Shown in pieces: positions 11,672 through 19,986 of a DNA stretch of 64,000 nt. Within the stretch, counting starts at the first letter, position 1. Each line of letters begins with the position of its first letter. A program made the position numbers and the translations under genes. The notes under the pieces are model-generated. The model was not told where the DNA came from, ran no database searches, and saw nothing but the letters and a program-made list of their open reading frames with translations. The stretch lies in assembly GCF_020179605.1 (NCBI RefSeq), contig NZ_JAINZO010000002.1, positions 496,001 through 560,000 of the forward strand. Reading direction: 5' to 3'. This DNA is from Geomonas agri. GTDB lineage: Bacteria; Desulfobacterota; Desulfuromonadia; Geobacterales; Geobacteraceae.

Positions 11672-12184
11672 TTACGCGGCGGGTTCGAGTCTTTCGCCCA
11701 AGCCGATGGAAGAACCGAAGGAGTTCTTCTCGTTGGCGATCTTGTCCTGGAGTTTCATGAGGCCGTAGAGAAGGGCCTCCGGACGCGGCGGACACCCCGG
11801 GATGTAGACATCCACCGGGAGGGCCTCGTCAATACCCTGCACGACGGAGTAGGTGTCGAAGATGCCGCCCGAGCAGGCGCAGGCGCCCATGGCGACCACC
11901 CACTTCGGTTCCGGCATCTGCTCGTACACGGTCTTGATGACCGGGAGCATCTTCTTGGTCACGGTGCCGGCGATGATGATGCAGTCGGACTGACGCGGGG
12001 AGGCGCGGAAGATGATACCGAAACGGTCCAGGTCGTGCTTGGCCGCACCGGTCGCCATCATCTCGATCGCGCAGCAGGCAAGACCAAAGGTCATCGGCCA
12101 GATGGAGGACTTCCGAGCCCAGTTAACCAGGCTGTCCAGGGAAGTCGTGATGATGTTGTCGCCCAGCGGCTGAGTTACTCCCAT
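11672..12184 (-). CDS. nuoB: NADH-quinone oxidoreductase subunit B
   Basis: This subunit carries the terminal cluster N2 next to the quinone. Ligand cysteines are visible in [23 protein letters not shown] and [15 protein letters not shown] chose the ATG at 12184 (170 residues, start [10 protein letters not shown]) because AGGAG lies seven bases upstream. An ATG seven codons earlier would sit on top of that ribosome-binding site. The start overlaps the end of nuoA, which indicates translational coupling. Confidence 0.96.
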   Translation of the reverse strand: MGVTQPLGDNIITTSLDSLVNWARKSSIWPMTFGLACCAIEMMATGAAKHDLDRFGIIFRASPRQSDCIIIAGTVTKKMLPVIKTVYEQMPEPKWVVAMGACACSGGIFDTYSVVQGIDEALPVDVYIPGCPPRPEALLYGLMKLQDKIANEKNSFGSSIGLGERLEPAA

Positions 12185-12531
12185 TCCAGTGCTCCTTTTT
12201 TCCAAACGTAGATGTAGCCTACGAAGAGTATGACGATGAACAGACCCATCTCGACCAGGCCGAACATGCCCAGGCGCTTGAACAGGACGGCCCAGGGGTA
12301 CATGAAGACGGCCTCGATATCGAACAGGATGAAGAGCATCGCGATCAGGTAGAACTTGATCGAGAAGCGCTCGCGTGCGCTACCCACCGGCTCGCAACCG
12401 CACTCGTAAGGTGCAAGCTTTACCTGAGACGGCTTCTTCTGGCCGATGAGCGATGAAAAGACCACCGACCCCAGACCGAACAAGCACGCTATGACGACCA
12501 GCACCAAGATTGGCAGATATGCACCAAGCAT
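12175..12531 (-). CDS. nuoA: NADH-quinone oxidoreductase subunit A
   Basis: The 118-residue, three-helix subunit is the first gene of the operon. It shows the ND3/NuoA features [20 protein letters not shown] in the loop after helix 1 and [16 protein letters not shown] in helix 2, including the conserved Asp-Glu pair. GGAGG lies about eight bases before the ATG at 12531. Its 3' end overlaps nuoB by ten bases. Confidence 0.96.
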   Translation of the reverse strand: MLGAYLPILVLVVIACLFGLGSVVFSSLIGQKKPSQVKLAPYECGCEPVGSARERFSIKFYLIAMLFILFDIEAVFMYPWAVLFKRLGMFGLVEMGLFIVILFVGYIYVWKKGALEWE

Positions 12532-12592
12532 CCCTTATCCTCCCGTACCACCAGGTTTGTTGTTAATTTCTTTCCAAACACGCGGAAATGCC

Positions 12593-12841
12593 GTATACTG
12601 CACGCTTCTCGACCAACTAGCCCCGCTGCTTCCGATACTTAGCAAGCGCTGCGCCTTCGAAAAAGTATACTGTATACAACATTGCGACCGAAAATTATTT
12701 CATTTCACCATCTTTGTCAAGCAGAAATTATCCAATTATCTCCGAACCGTTTACAGAACCACGTATACTTTTTCTCAAATTGTATTACACCCTTAGGCCT
12801 TCCCCCCGCTGGCACCCTTCCCACCCCCTTCGGCCGTATAC
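12593..12841. repeat. Cluster of five GTATAC palindromes in the nuo-hemL divergent region
   Basis: The 404-base gap between nuoA and hemL has no credible gene. It holds GTATAC at 12593, 12665, 12672, 12763 and 12836; two copies are only one base apart. With base composition like this genome, one copy would be expected in several kilobases. Single copies also lie before atpZ (17070) and near the parB-atpF' gap (42950). TATACT within them could be -10 elements or part of an operator. Confidence 0.55.
12694..12720 (-). promoter_or_regulatory. Candidate nuo operon promoter
   Basis: On the minus strand, a perfect TTGACA (12720 to 12715) is followed after 15 bases by AATAAT (12699 to 12694), five of six to the -10 consensus. 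A 17-base spacing gives TAATTT instead. It would leave a leader of roughly 155 bases before nuoA containing three GTATAC copies. Confidence 0.4.
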
Positions 12842-12859
12842 GAGAAAATTTTTTAATCC

Positions 12860-12888
12860 TTGACAGATTATCCGCGGCTATGCTACCA
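12860..12888 (+). promoter_or_regulatory. Candidate hemL promoter
   Basis: A perfect -35 TTGACA at 12860-12865 lies 70 bases before the hemL start. The -10 is poor: TATGCT comes after only 13 bases, and CTACCA at 17 bases is weak. The location and -35 argue for a promoter, possibly needing an activator. Confidence 0.3.
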
Positions 12889-12935
12889 GAGAGCCCGATA
12901 GTTAATAATTTCCAGCCAGTTAGGAGAACCCAGTC

Positions 12936-14219
12936 ATGCAAAACAGCCGTTCGTCGCAACTCTTTCAGCAGGCGCTCAAATCTATCCCCGGCGGGGTCAA
13001 CTCCCCCGTGCGTGCCTTCCGCTCGGTAGGCTCCGATCCGCTGTTCATAAAGAGCGCTGCCGGCCCGATGATCTTCGACGAGGACGGCAACGGCTACATC
13101 GACTACGTGGGCTCCTGGGGTCCGATGATCGTGGGTCACTGCCACCCGAAGGTGGTCGAGGCGATCAAGAAGGCCGCCGAGAGCGGCGCCTCCTTCGGCG
13201 CGCCCACCGAACTGGAGATCACCCTGGCCGAGATGGTCATCAAGGCGGTCCCCTCCATCGAGATGGTGCGCATGGTGAGCTCCGGGACCGAGGCGACCAT
13301 GAGCGCCATCCGTCTTTCCCGCGGCTACACCGGCCGTGACAACATCCTGAAGTTCTCCGGCTGCTACCACGGCCACTCCGATTCCCTGCTGGTCAAAGCC
13401 GGTTCCGGTCTCGCCACCTTCGGCGTGCCCGACTCCCCGGGCGTTCCGGCCGACCTCGCCAAGCACACCCTGACCGCGACCTACAACGACCTCGACTCCG
13501 TGCGCGCGCTGGTGGCCGCCAACAAGGGGACCATCGCCTGCGTCATCGTCGAGCCGGTAGCGGGCAACATGGGTACCGTGCCGCCGCAGGAAGGTTTCCT
13601 GGAAGGACTGCGCGAGATCTGCACCGAGGAAGGGATCGTGCTCATTTTCGACGAGGTCATGTCCGGCTTCAGGGTCGCCTACGGCGGGGCCCAGGAGCGT
13701 TTCGGCATCACCCCGGACCTCACCACCCTGGGCAAGATCATCGGCGGCGGCCTGCCGGTGGGCGCCTTTGGCGGCAAGAAGGAAATCATGTCCCAGCTCT
13801 CCCCGGCGGGCGGCGTCTACCAGGCCGGCACCCTCTCCGGCAACCCGCTGGCCATGACCGCCGGCATCGAGACCCTGAAACTGCTGCAGGAGCCGGGCTT
13901 CTATGAGAAGCTGGAGGAGAAGAGCAAGTTCGTGGCCGAAGGGATCGCCAAGGCCGCCAAGGACGCCGGCTTCCCGCTCTACTCCACCCGCGTCGGCTCC
14001 ATGTTCTGCGGCTTCTTCTCCAAGGATCCGGTGACCAACTGGGACAGCGCCGCTAAGTGCGACACCAAGGCCTTCGCCACCTACTTCCGCGGCATGCTCG
14101 AAGAAGGCGTCTACCTGGCCTGCTCGCAGTTCGAGACCGCTTTCGTCGGCGCGTCCCACACCGAGAAGGACCTGGAGAAGACCATCACCGCCGCAGCCAA
14201 GTGCTTCAAGGCCCTCTAG
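12936..14219 (+). CDS. hemL: Glutamate-1-semialdehyde 2,1-aminomutase
   Basis: The 427-residue PLP enzyme makes 5-aminolevulinate from glutamate-1-semialdehyde in the C5 heme pathway. Class III aminotransferase features: [10 protein letters not shown] near residue 61, [20 protein letters not shown] near 120, [15 protein letters not shown] near 242, the PLP-lysine segment [17 protein letters not shown] near 265, and [10 protein letters not shown] near 300. GGAG lies nine bases before the ATG. It is a single gene, divergent from nuo and closed by a strong terminator. Heme supply suits a cytochrome-rich organism. Confidence 0.97.
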   Translation: MQNSRSSQLFQQALKSIPGGVNSPVRAFRSVGSDPLFIKSAAGPMIFDEDGNGYIDYVGSWGPMIVGHCHPKVVEAIKKAAESGASFGAPTELEITLAEMVIKAVPSIEMVRMVSSGTEATMSAIRLSRGYTGRDNILKFSGCYHGHSDSLLVKAGSGLATFGVPDSPGVPADLAKHTLTATYNDLDSVRALVAANKGTIACVIVEPVAGNMGTVPPQEGFLEGLREICTEEGIVLIFDEVMSGFRVAYGGAQERFGITPDLTTLGKIIGGGLPVGAFGGKKEIMSQLSPAGGVYQAGTLSGNPLAMTAGIETLKLLQEPGFYEKLEEKSKFVAEGIAKAAKDAGFPLYSTRVGSMFCGFFSKDPVTNWDSAAKCDTKAFATYFRGMLEEGVYLACSQFETAFVGASHTEKDLEKTITAAAKCFKAL

Positions 14220-14245
14220 GCCAACCTTTTCCGCTTCACGCAAAC

Positions 14246-14282
14246 AAAAAGGCGCCCGCGTTTACCGCGGGCGCCTTTTTTC
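14246..14282 (+). terminator. Rho-independent terminator after hemL
   Basis: A perfect GC-rich 10-base stem (GGCGCCCGCG / CGCGGGCGCC) with loop TTTAC is followed by TTTTTTT and preceded by A-rich DNA. It starts about 30 bases after the hemL stop. Confidence 0.9.
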
Positions 14283-14307
14283 ATGGCTGGTGCCGGGGAG
14301 AGGAAGC

Positions 14308-15336
14308 CTAGACCGAGATGAGCCTCCGCCGTAGCGCGATCATCTCCAGGCTTAGTTCCGCCATCACGGCGACTCGCTGCAACTCAAAGGCACCGCCCCC
14401 GAGCCGCCCGTGGCTGTCGTGCGCGCAGATCACCGCGGCGACCTGCCCCCCGAGCGTCAAGGGGACCAGGAGTGCTGGCGCCGGCAACTCTCCACCCATG
14501 GCCTGCAGCAGCTCCCCCTCCGCTCCGGACGAGACCTCTCCGAGGAACATGCCGCGCTCCTGCACCACGCGCCGCAATTGTGAGGCCTGCTCCAGGGAAA
14601 GAGCGCAGCCGCTGAAGCCCGGCACCGGTTCCCCCGCGGCCACCGCCTGCACGCCGACCAGTTGCCCGTTCTTCAGGCGGACCAGCGCACCGCGATCGAA
14701 CTCACCGGCGACGTAGCAAAGCAGCGCCTGGACCGCTTCCGGCTCGGAAGAGGCCGCCGCCAGCCGATCGGCCAGTTCCGAGAGGGGGACGCGCTCCGGG
14801 GGCCAAGCTTCGTCGCTGCCGTCGGCGTCCAGCACAGCAGGCTTCAGGTCCGGTGGAGCGAACTTGGAGCGGACCCCGCCCTGCACCGGGATGTAGCGCA
14901 CCGGACGCTTGATGCCGTAGCTGCGTTCCAGCGCCAGGGTCAGGCGCAGTTCCGAGCAGATCCGCGGGATGATCACCATACCGGTGATGAACCCGATCTC
15001 GTCGATGGCCTTGAAGTCAGAGGGATCGGACATGGCGATGACGAGGCGTTTGCCGTCCAGCGCCACCGGCAGCACGCGGTAGCGCTCCACCAGGTCAAGC
15101 GGCAGTAGTTCCAGCACGCTTTTAGGGACGGCAGCCAGCAGATCGTGATCGACACAGGGGACTCCGAGCTGCTCGCTCAAGACCCGCGCCAGCTGATCCT
15201 CTTCCACCAGCCCCATCTCCACCAGGTTGGTTCCCAGCCTGCCGCCGTAGATCGCCTGCGCGTTCAGCACCTGTTCCAGCTGGGAAGCGTTCAACGCACC
15301 TATCTTCATCAACATCTCGCCAAGGCGTGCCGCCAT
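14308..15336 (-). CDS. MshEN-domain protein, probable c-di-GMP receptor with GAF-like tail
   Basis: The 342-residue protein starts at the ATG at 15336, with GGAGG seven bases upstream. The N-terminal third holds two MshEN-like repeats of the RLGxxLxxxGxxxxxxLxxxLxxQ type (near residues 4-27 and 36-62). In MshE-type ATPases this motif binds c-di-GMP. The middle has FKAIDEIGFITGMVIIPRIC, typical of the GspE N-terminal domain. The C-terminal 150 residues look like a GAF-type sensor (ALLVPLTLGGQVAAVICAHD, HGRLGGGAFELQRVAVMAEL). There is no Walker motif, so it is not a secretion ATPase. A close paralogue lies just upstream. Function is unknown; c-di-GMP binding is inferred. Confidence 0.8.
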   Translation of the reverse strand: MAARLGEMLMKIGALNASQLEQVLNAQAIYGGRLGTNLVEMGLVEEDQLARVLSEQLGVPCVDHDLLAAVPKSVLELLPLDLVERYRVLPVALDGKRLVIAMSDPSDFKAIDEIGFITGMVIIPRICSELRLTLALERSYGIKRPVRYIPVQGGVRSKFAPPDLKPAVLDADGSDEAWPPERVPLSELADRLAAASSEPEAVQALLCYVAGEFDRGALVRLKNGQLVGVQAVAAGEPVPGFSGCALSLEQASQLRRVVQERGMFLGEVSSGAEGELLQAMGGELPAPALLVPLTLGGQVAAVICAHDSHGRLGGGAFELQRVAVMAELSLEMIALRRRLISV

Positions 15337-15488
15337 GTCACACCTCCTCCGCACGGCGCCGCACCAGCGGTGCGGTGACAGGGGTTAGTAGGATGACGTT
15401 CGGAAGTTCAGATTAGACAACGCCAATTATTCTACAGGGTCAGCCTGAGGGCGCAACGCATGGCAGTTGAAAGACGGGAAGCAAAGGC

Positions 15489-15531
15489 AAATCCCCCCCC
15501 GGCCCCCCTTTCGTAAGGGGGGGGGACGCTG
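15489..15531. repeat. C-tract/G-tract palindromic repeat, copy 1
   Basis: A run of C blocks followed by TTTCGTAA and a run of nine or ten G forms a long snapback. The flanks match a second copy at 18864-18903: both read AAATCCCCCC at one end and GCTGG at the other. It lies in the 342-base gap between the two MshEN genes, which otherwise holds only a terminator. Confidence 0.7.
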
Positions 15532-15589
15532 GGGCACGTGCGATCGGCCGTGGCAACATACTCGACGGGTGCTATTTCGCAGATGGGGC

Positions 15590-15625
15590 AAAGAAAAGGG
15601 GCGTCACCTGTTTCGGTGACGCCCC
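15590..15625 (-). terminator. Terminator after the upstream MshEN gene
   Basis: A perfect 11-base stem pairs 15598-15608 (GGGGCGTCACC) with 15615-15625 around loop TGTTTC. On the minus strand it is followed by TTTTCTT. It lies about 50 bases beyond the stop at 15679. Confidence 0.8.
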
Positions 15626-15678
15626 ACGTCGTTTAAATATTCTTTCTACCGGGATGCACCCGGCGAGGTGGACGAGCC

Positions 15679-16734
15679 TTACGCGCTCTGGATCTTCCGG
15701 CGCAGGGAGAGCATCTCCAGGCTGAGCTCGGCCATGACACCTACACGCTGCAACTCGAAGGCGCCGCCGCCGAGCCTGCCCTTGCTGTCACTGGCGCAAA
15801 TGGCGCCGACCACGTGCCCCCCGAGCGAGACGGGAAGGAGCAGCGCCGACGCGGGGAGCTTGCCGCCCATGGCCCGGACCAGGGTCCCTTCGGCGTCACC
15901 GACGGCAAACTCGCAGATCACCAGTCCCTTATCCTGCACCATGCGCTGTAGATGGGTCATCTTGTCGATCTCGGCCTGGAACCCCGCGAAACTCTCCACG
16001 TCCAGGCCGTCGGCGACAGCCTGGACCCCGACCGCCATGCCTGACTTCAGACGCAGGAAACCGCCACGGTCGAACTCTCCGGAGATATAGGAGATAAGGG
16101 CCTGTACCACCTCTTTCTCGCTGCCGGCGCTGGACATCATGCCGGCCAGGTCCTTGACGGTTAAGTGGTCGGCAAAGACGGGCTCACCGGCCGGCGCGAT
16201 ATGCCGGCTTTCCAGTGGATTATACGCAGGGCTAGCCTCGCCCTGGGTGCCCCCTTCGAAACGGGTCCGGAGCCCGCCTTCTACCTGGATGAAACGGGCG
16301 GGACGGGTGATGCGGTAGAACCTCTCGAGGGCAAGGTTCAACCTGACCTCGGGGCAGATCCTGGGCTTGATGACCATACCGGTTACGAATCCGATCTCGT
16401 CCAGCGCCTTGAAGTCGTGCGGGTTGGTCATGGCAAGCGAGAGCCGCTTTCCTTCGACGGCCAGCGGCACCACCCGGTAGCGCTTGATCAGCTCGAGCGG
16501 TACGAGACGCAGCACCTGGTCCGGGATGGCGGACAGCTCCGCCGGTTCCACGCAGGGTGCGCCCATCTGCTCGCTCAGCACGTGGGCCAGCTCCTCCTCG
16601 GTAACCAGTCCCATCTCCACCAGGTTGGTGCCGATCCTGCCGCCGTAGATGACCTGGGCTTGCAGCACCTGGTCCAGTTGAGCCTTGGTAAGCGCCCCCA
16701 CCTTGAGCAACATCTCGCCAAGCTTTACCGACAT
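15679..16734 (-). CDS. MshEN-domain protein, paralogue of the adjacent gene
   Basis: The 351-residue protein is clearly homologous over its whole length to the next gene downstream: the same QVIYGGRIGTNLVEMGLV block, the same FKALDEIGFVTGMVIKPRIC block and the same ending GRLGGGAFELQRVGVMAELS. The first MshEN repeat begins with Lys (VKLGEMLLKVG) in place of Arg; the second keeps RIGTNL. A polar insert near residues 165-195 differs from the sister. There is no ATPase motif. GGAGG lies six bases before the ATG. A terminator separates the genes, so they may be regulated independently. c-di-GMP binding is inference. Confidence 0.8.
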   Translation of the reverse strand: MSVKLGEMLLKVGALTKAQLDQVLQAQVIYGGRIGTNLVEMGLVTEEELAHVLSEQMGAPCVEPAELSAIPDQVLRLVPLELIKRYRVVPLAVEGKRLSLAMTNPHDFKALDEIGFVTGMVIKPRICPEVRLNLALERFYRITRPARFIQVEGGLRTRFEGGTQGEASPAYNPLESRHIAPAGEPVFADHLTVKDLAGMMSSAGSEKEVVQALISYISGEFDRGGFLRLKSGMAVGVQAVADGLDVESFAGFQAEIDKMTHLQRMVQDKGLVICEFAVGDAEGTLVRAMGGKLPASALLLPVSLGGHVVGAICASDSKGRLGGGAFELQRVGVMAELSLEMLSLRRKIQSA

Positions 16735-17015
16735 CGCTTACCTCCTTGAGCACAGCGTCTCGTGTTCAGAAAACCTCGCAACTGGAACAGTAAAATTGGC
16801 GTATTCTACTTAACGCTGACTGATGACGCAACCAACTTCTGCAGGGCCGGGTAAAAAGTGTATCTGGTTGAGCCGGGTCAAACAGCGATCGGGCCTTGTT
16901 GGCAGCGCCACCGGCGTACTGTTACAATGGCAGAAGCGGGCAAGGCAAAGCAGGCAGGGGACACGGGATGCCGCGATAAATCGTTATTTTTGTTGAGCCG
17001 AACCTTGGAAATTAA

Positions 17016-17045
17016 TTGACATTAGCACCAGGGACGTGCTATTTA
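17016..17045 (+). promoter_or_regulatory. Promoter of the atpZ-I-B-E operon
   Basis: TTGACA at 17016-17021 is followed after 18 bases by an extended -10, TGC-TATTTA (-10 hexamer 17040-17045). The ATG of atpZ is 51 bases downstream, with a GTATAC palindrome at 17070-17075 inside the leader. The rest of the 361-base gap from 16735 shows no gene or strong repeat. Confidence 0.6.
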
Positions 17046-17095
17046 GCCTTGGTTTTCTACCCGTGGTTTGTATACGGGAAAGAGGACACACAGTT

Positions 17096-17338
17096 ATGGA
17101 TGAGGAAAAAAAGAACCTGCTCAGGACCCTGGGCATGATCTCCACCATGGGGATCTCCTTCGCGGTGGCGATTGCCATCGGCGTGTTCGTGGGCTTGAAA
17201 CTGGACCATTGGCTCGGAACTGATCCGTGGTTTTTCTTCATCTTCCTCTTCTTCGGCATTGCGGCAGGCTTCCGCAACATCTTCATATTAGCGGGCAAAG
17301 AACTGCGCGATGGCGGAGACAAGGATAAACGAGAGTAA
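17096..17338 (+). CDS. atpZ: AtpZ/AtpI-family protein, ATP synthase accessory
   Basis: The 80-residue protein has two transmembrane segments: MISTMGISFAVAIAIGVFVG and WFFFIFLFFGIAAGFRNIFI. The GxxxGxxxDxWL-like linker (VFVGLKLDHWLGTDPW) between them is typical of the AtpZ family that precedes atpI. Members are thought to help c-ring assembly or Mg2+ handling. I chose the ATG at 17096 with AGAGG upstream; the frame is open 60 bases further 5' but lacks support. It overlaps the next gene by 29 bases. Confidence 0.85.
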   Translation: MDEEKKNLLRTLGMISTMGISFAVAIAIGVFVGLKLDHWLGTDPWFFFIFLFFGIAAGFRNIFILAGKELRDGGDKDKRE

Positions 17339-17696
17339 CATCTTCTCCTGGCTGGTCCGGGGGAGCCTGCTGCTGAGTGTGGTACTCGGCGCGGCGGGTG
17401 CGCTCCTCATCTCCCCACGATTCGGCGGCTCGCTCTTCGTCGGGGGATTATTGGCCCTGGCCAACTTCTTCTGGATCCGGGCCGGGCTGGAAGCAGCGCT
17501 CAGGATGCAGCCGCGCAACGCTTCTCGCTTCGCCATACTGCGCTACGTATTACGGCTCGCCATCATGGCGGCCTTTTTGTACCTGTTGATCGTAGTCTTC
17601 AAGGCCGACGTCTTTGGCCTGATAATCGGGCTCTCGGTCCTCGTTCTCAACATAATCGCATTTTCGATATATCTGTCGACCCGTAAAGGAGGCTAG
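17310..17696 (+). CDS. atpI: ATP synthase subunit I (AtpI-like assembly factor)
   Basis: The 128-residue protein has four predicted membrane helices (about 14-32, 38-58, 76-95 and 99-121), the usual layout of ATP synthase subunit I. This subunit aids c-ring assembly. It overlaps atpZ by 29 bases and stops five bases before atpB, so the four genes are one operon. Sequence motifs in this family are weak; the call rests on topology and position. Confidence 0.8.
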   Translation: MAETRINESNIFSWLVRGSLLLSVVLGAAGALLISPRFGGSLFVGGLLALANFFWIRAGLEAALRMQPRNASRFAILRYVLRLAIMAAFLYLLIVVFKADVFGLIIGLSVLVLNIIAFSIYLSTRKGG

Positions 17697-17700
17697 CTGC

Positions 17701-18390
17701 ATGGTTCATCCCTTTTTATTCCTTCAGTTTTTCCGTGAGTTGCTGCACCCCCTCGGTTTTTCCGAGGCCAGCGCTGACGCCGTCGTTTATACCTGGCTGA
17801 TCATGATCGGCCTGGTGCTGTTTTCCATCGTGGCCACCAAGAGGCTGCAGGCCGTTCCGTCTGGCGCGCAGAACTTCATGGAAGTCATCGTGGGCGGCAT
17901 CGAGAACATGCTGGTAGAGACCATGGGCGAGCACGGCCGTCCGTTCTTCCCGCTGGTGGCGACCCTGGCACTGTTCATCCTGGTTTCCAACCTGATCGGC
18001 CTGGTCCCGGGCTTCTTCCCGCCGACCGCAAACATCAACACCACCGCGGCCTGCGCAGTCGTTGTCTTCATCACTACCCACATCGTGGGCGTGAAGGAGC
18101 ACGGCGCCGGCTACATCAAGCACTTCCTGGGTCCCATCGCCTGGCTCGCTCCGATGATGTTCTTCATCGAGGTGATCGGCCACCTGAGCCGCGTGATCTC
18201 GCTGACCCTGCGTCTCTTCGGCAATATGAACGGCCACGAACTGGTCCTCATCATCTTCTTCGGCCTGGCCCCGTTCATGGTGCCGCTGCCGATGATGCTG
18301 ATGGGCGTGCTGGTTTCCTTCATCCAGGCCTTCGTGTTCATGCTCCTGGCCATGATCTACATCCAGGGTTCGCTCGAGCACGCGCACTAA
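17701..18390 (+). CDS. atpB: ATP synthase F0 subunit a
   Basis: The 229-residue membrane subunit provides the proton half-channels. The essential Arg lies in [17 protein letters not shown] near residue 175. Other family segments are [20 protein letters not shown] near 99 and [20 protein letters not shown] at the C terminus. GGAGG lies about eight bases before the ATG. It is followed by a 121-base gap containing an inverted repeat, then atpE. Confidence 0.97.
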   Translation: MVHPFLFLQFFRELLHPLGFSEASADAVVYTWLIMIGLVLFSIVATKRLQAVPSGAQNFMEVIVGGIENMLVETMGEHGRPFFPLVATLALFILVSNLIGLVPGFFPPTANINTTAACAVVVFITTHIVGVKEHGAGYIKHFLGPIAWLAPMMFFIEVIGHLSRVISLTLRLFGNMNGHELVLIIFFGLAPFMVPLPMMLMGVLVSFIQAFVFMLLAMIYIQGSLEHAH

Positions 18391-18397
18391 GAAGCAG

Positions 18398-18469
18398 ATT
18401 AAGACTAAGATTGAGGTTTAGAAAAGCCTCTACTTGGCCCTAATCTTTATCTCAATCTCGACTTTTAAT
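18398..18469 (+). promoter_or_regulatory. Imperfect inverted repeat between atpB and atpE
   Basis: The left arm ends in AGATTGAG (18408-18415) and the right arm starts CTCAATCT (18451-18458). Extending outward, the arms match imperfectly for about 18 bases to ATTAA. In RNA this would form a hairpin upstream of the strong atpE ribosome-binding site. A role in raising subunit c yield, by mRNA processing or stability, is plausible but unproven. Confidence 0.5.
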
Positions 18470-18511
18470 TCCTATACTATTTAGGAAAAATACGCAGCAA
18501 AGGAGAAACAA

Positions 18512-18787
18512 ATGGAATTCTTTACTATGTGTGTACTCGCAGCAGGCATCGGCATGGCTCTCGGCACCCTCGGCACCGGCATCGGCCAGGGTCTCGCAGT
18601 TAAGAGCGCAGTTGAAGGCGTTTCCCGTAACCCGGGCGCTTCCGGCAAAATCCTCACCACCATGATGATCGGTCTGGCGATGATCGAGTCCCTGGCAATC
18701 TACGCCCTCGTTGTTTGCCTCATCATCCTCTTCGCTAACCCGTACAAAGAAGTTGCAATGTCCGCTATCAAGGCTGTTGCGAAGTAA
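18512..18787 (+). CDS. atpE: ATP synthase F0 subunit c
   Basis: The 91-residue two-helix ring subunit has the ion-binding Glu59 in MIGLAMIESLAIYALV. Helix 1 has GTGIGQGLAV with Gln26, and the polar loop is SRNPGASGK. Gln26, Ser60 and Tyr64 occur at positions used in sodium-binding rings, but Leu61 replaces the usual Thr, so proton coupling is more likely. A strong AGGAG six bases from the ATG fits the high copy number needed. A terminator follows directly. Confidence 0.97.
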   Translation: MEFFTMCVLAAGIGMALGTLGTGIGQGLAVKSAVEGVSRNPGASGKILTTMMIGLAMIESLAIYALVVCLIILFANPYKEVAMSAIKAVAK

Positions 18788-18810
18788 TTAGTTTCTTCTG
18801 GAAACGAGAA

Positions 18811-18844
18811 AAGGGGCGTACCTTGCGGTACGCCCCTTTTTTTG
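18811..18844 (+). terminator. Terminator after atpE
   Basis: A perfect 10-base stem (GGGGCGTACC / GGTACGCCCC) with loop TTGC is followed by seven T, 25 bases after the atpE stop. Confidence 0.92.
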
Positions 18845-18863
18845 TGCTTGCAGCTTTAGAAGC

Positions 18864-18903
18864 AAATCCCCCCTGTCCCCCCTTCGCAAAAGGGGGGGCG
18901 CTG
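18864..18903. repeat. C-tract/G-tract palindromic repeat, copy 2
   Basis: This is the same architecture as 15489-15531: AAATCCCCCC, a second C block, TTCGCAAAA, seven G, then CGCTGG. It lies downstream of the atpE terminator. Confidence 0.7.
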
Positions 18904-18958
18904 GTTCGCGGGCAGGGGTGAGTCTGTACCATACGCACTTTGTGGCATATCTGCCGGT

Positions 18959-19082
18959 CCACCCCCTCGCCCTCCGGGAGAGGGGCAGGGGTGAGGGCAA
19001 CGTTGTCTGCACTATCCTCACTTCGTGGCATATCCCTCACCCGGCCTTCGGCCACCCTCTCCCAACGGGCAAGGGTATGGGA
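18959..19082. repeat. REP-like palindromic pair (CTCTCCC family)
   Basis: Two GC-rich units face each other: CCCTCGCCCTCCGGGAGAGG with GGGGTGAGGGC near 18962-18999, and CCTCACCCGGCCTTCGGCCA with CCTCTCCC near 19037-19067. The same two motifs recur at 47.5, 54.6 and 58.3 kb. The 357-base gap from 18788 contains only the terminator, this pair and the previous repeat. Confidence 0.65.
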
Positions 19083-19108
19083 CATAGAATCTGCCGCACG
19101 CCCCCCTG

Positions 19109-19137
19109 TTGACATTTACTTTCCGCTATGAAATAGT
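19109..19137 (+). promoter_or_regulatory. Candidate promoter of the PHP gene (leaderless)
   Basis: TTGACA at 19109-19114 and AATAGT at 19132-19137 are separated by 17 bases. A start site about seven bases further would coincide with the ATG at 19145, implying a leaderless or near-leaderless transcript. No clear ribosome-binding site precedes that ATG. Confidence 0.4.
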
Positions 19138-19144
19138 CCAGGCC

Positions 19145-19861
19145 ATGAAAATCATAGCCGACATGCATACTCACACCCTCGCCTCGGGGCACGCTTACTC
19201 CACCATCAACGAACTGGCCAACGCGGCCGCACAGGCGGGTCTGCGCGGGCTGGGCATCACCGACCACGGCCCGGGATTACCCGGCGGACCGCACCGGTAC
19301 CATTTCTGCGCCATGCGCTTCGTCCCCGCCACCATCGCCGGTGTCAGGATCTTCCGCGGCATCGAGGCCAACATCCTCGACCACACGGGCCGGCTCGACC
19401 TGGAGCAGGACGTCCTGGAGAGCCTGGACTACGTCATGGCGGGCTTCCACGAGGACTGCGGCATCTGCGGCCAGGACCGGGACCGCAACACCAAGACGCT
19501 GCTCACAGTCATGGAAAACCCGCTGGTGAAATGTATCTCCCACCCGGGCAACCCGATCTTCCCGCTCCACTACGAGGAGATCGTCATGGGTGCGCTCGCC
19601 ACCGATACGGCGCTGGAGTTGAACAACTCATCGCTCGCCGCGGTGAGCCGCAAGGGGAGCAACGAGAACTGCGGGGAAATCGCCCGCCTGTGCGCCAGGA
19701 TCGGCGCGCGAGTGATGATCGGCAGTGACGCCCATATCTGCCAAGGGGTCGGGGTGTTCGACCAGGCGCTGCAACTGGCAGCTGAGGCGGGGATTGCAGA
19801 GACACAGGTGGTGAACGCTTCCTGGGAGAGGCTGCTGGATTTCCTGGGGTTTAGCGAGTAG
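19145..19861 (+). CDS. PHP-domain phosphoesterase (YcdX-like)
   Basis: The 238-residue protein has PHP metal-binding motifs in order: DMHTHTLASGHAYS at residue 6, GITDHGPGLPGGPHRYHF near 37, GIEANILD near 76, CISHPGNP near 131 and MIGSDAHICQGVG near 195. These bind three metal ions in YcdX-type phosphatases. The substrate cannot be told from sequence. The ATG at 19145 (MKIIADMHTH) matches family starts; a TTG twelve codons earlier is open but overlaps the promoter. It stands alone between repeats and a terminator. Confidence 0.88.
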   Translation: MKIIADMHTHTLASGHAYSTINELANAAAQAGLRGLGITDHGPGLPGGPHRYHFCAMRFVPATIAGVRIFRGIEANILDHTGRLDLEQDVLESLDYVMAGFHEDCGICGQDRDRNTKTLLTVMENPLVKCISHPGNPIFPLHYEEIVMGALATDTALELNNSSLAAVSRKGSNENCGEIARLCARIGARVMIGSDAHICQGVGVFDQALQLAAEAGIAETQVVNASWERLLDFLGFSE

Positions 19862-19951
19862 GGCTAAGATGGGAGTTGGGGGAAGAATGGGAATGATGCG
19901 AGTGCTGGGAAACCACCTTAGTCTCCCTGGATCGTAACATTGCGGGAATAA

Positions 19952-19986
19952 AGAAGGGGCGCCGGTACCGGCACCCCTTTTGTTTT
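19952..19986. terminator. Bidirectional terminator between the PHP and EamA genes
   Basis: A 10-base stem GGGGCGCCGG / CCGGCACCCC (one mismatch) closes on TAC. It is followed by TTTTGTTTTT on the plus strand and by TTCTTTATT on the minus strand. It sits between two convergent genes and abuts the stop of the minus gene. Confidence 0.75.

Noticed and set aside
17036-17095. N-terminal extension of atpZ
   Set aside because: It reads through the -10 region and the GTATAC element; the ATG at 17096 fits family length.
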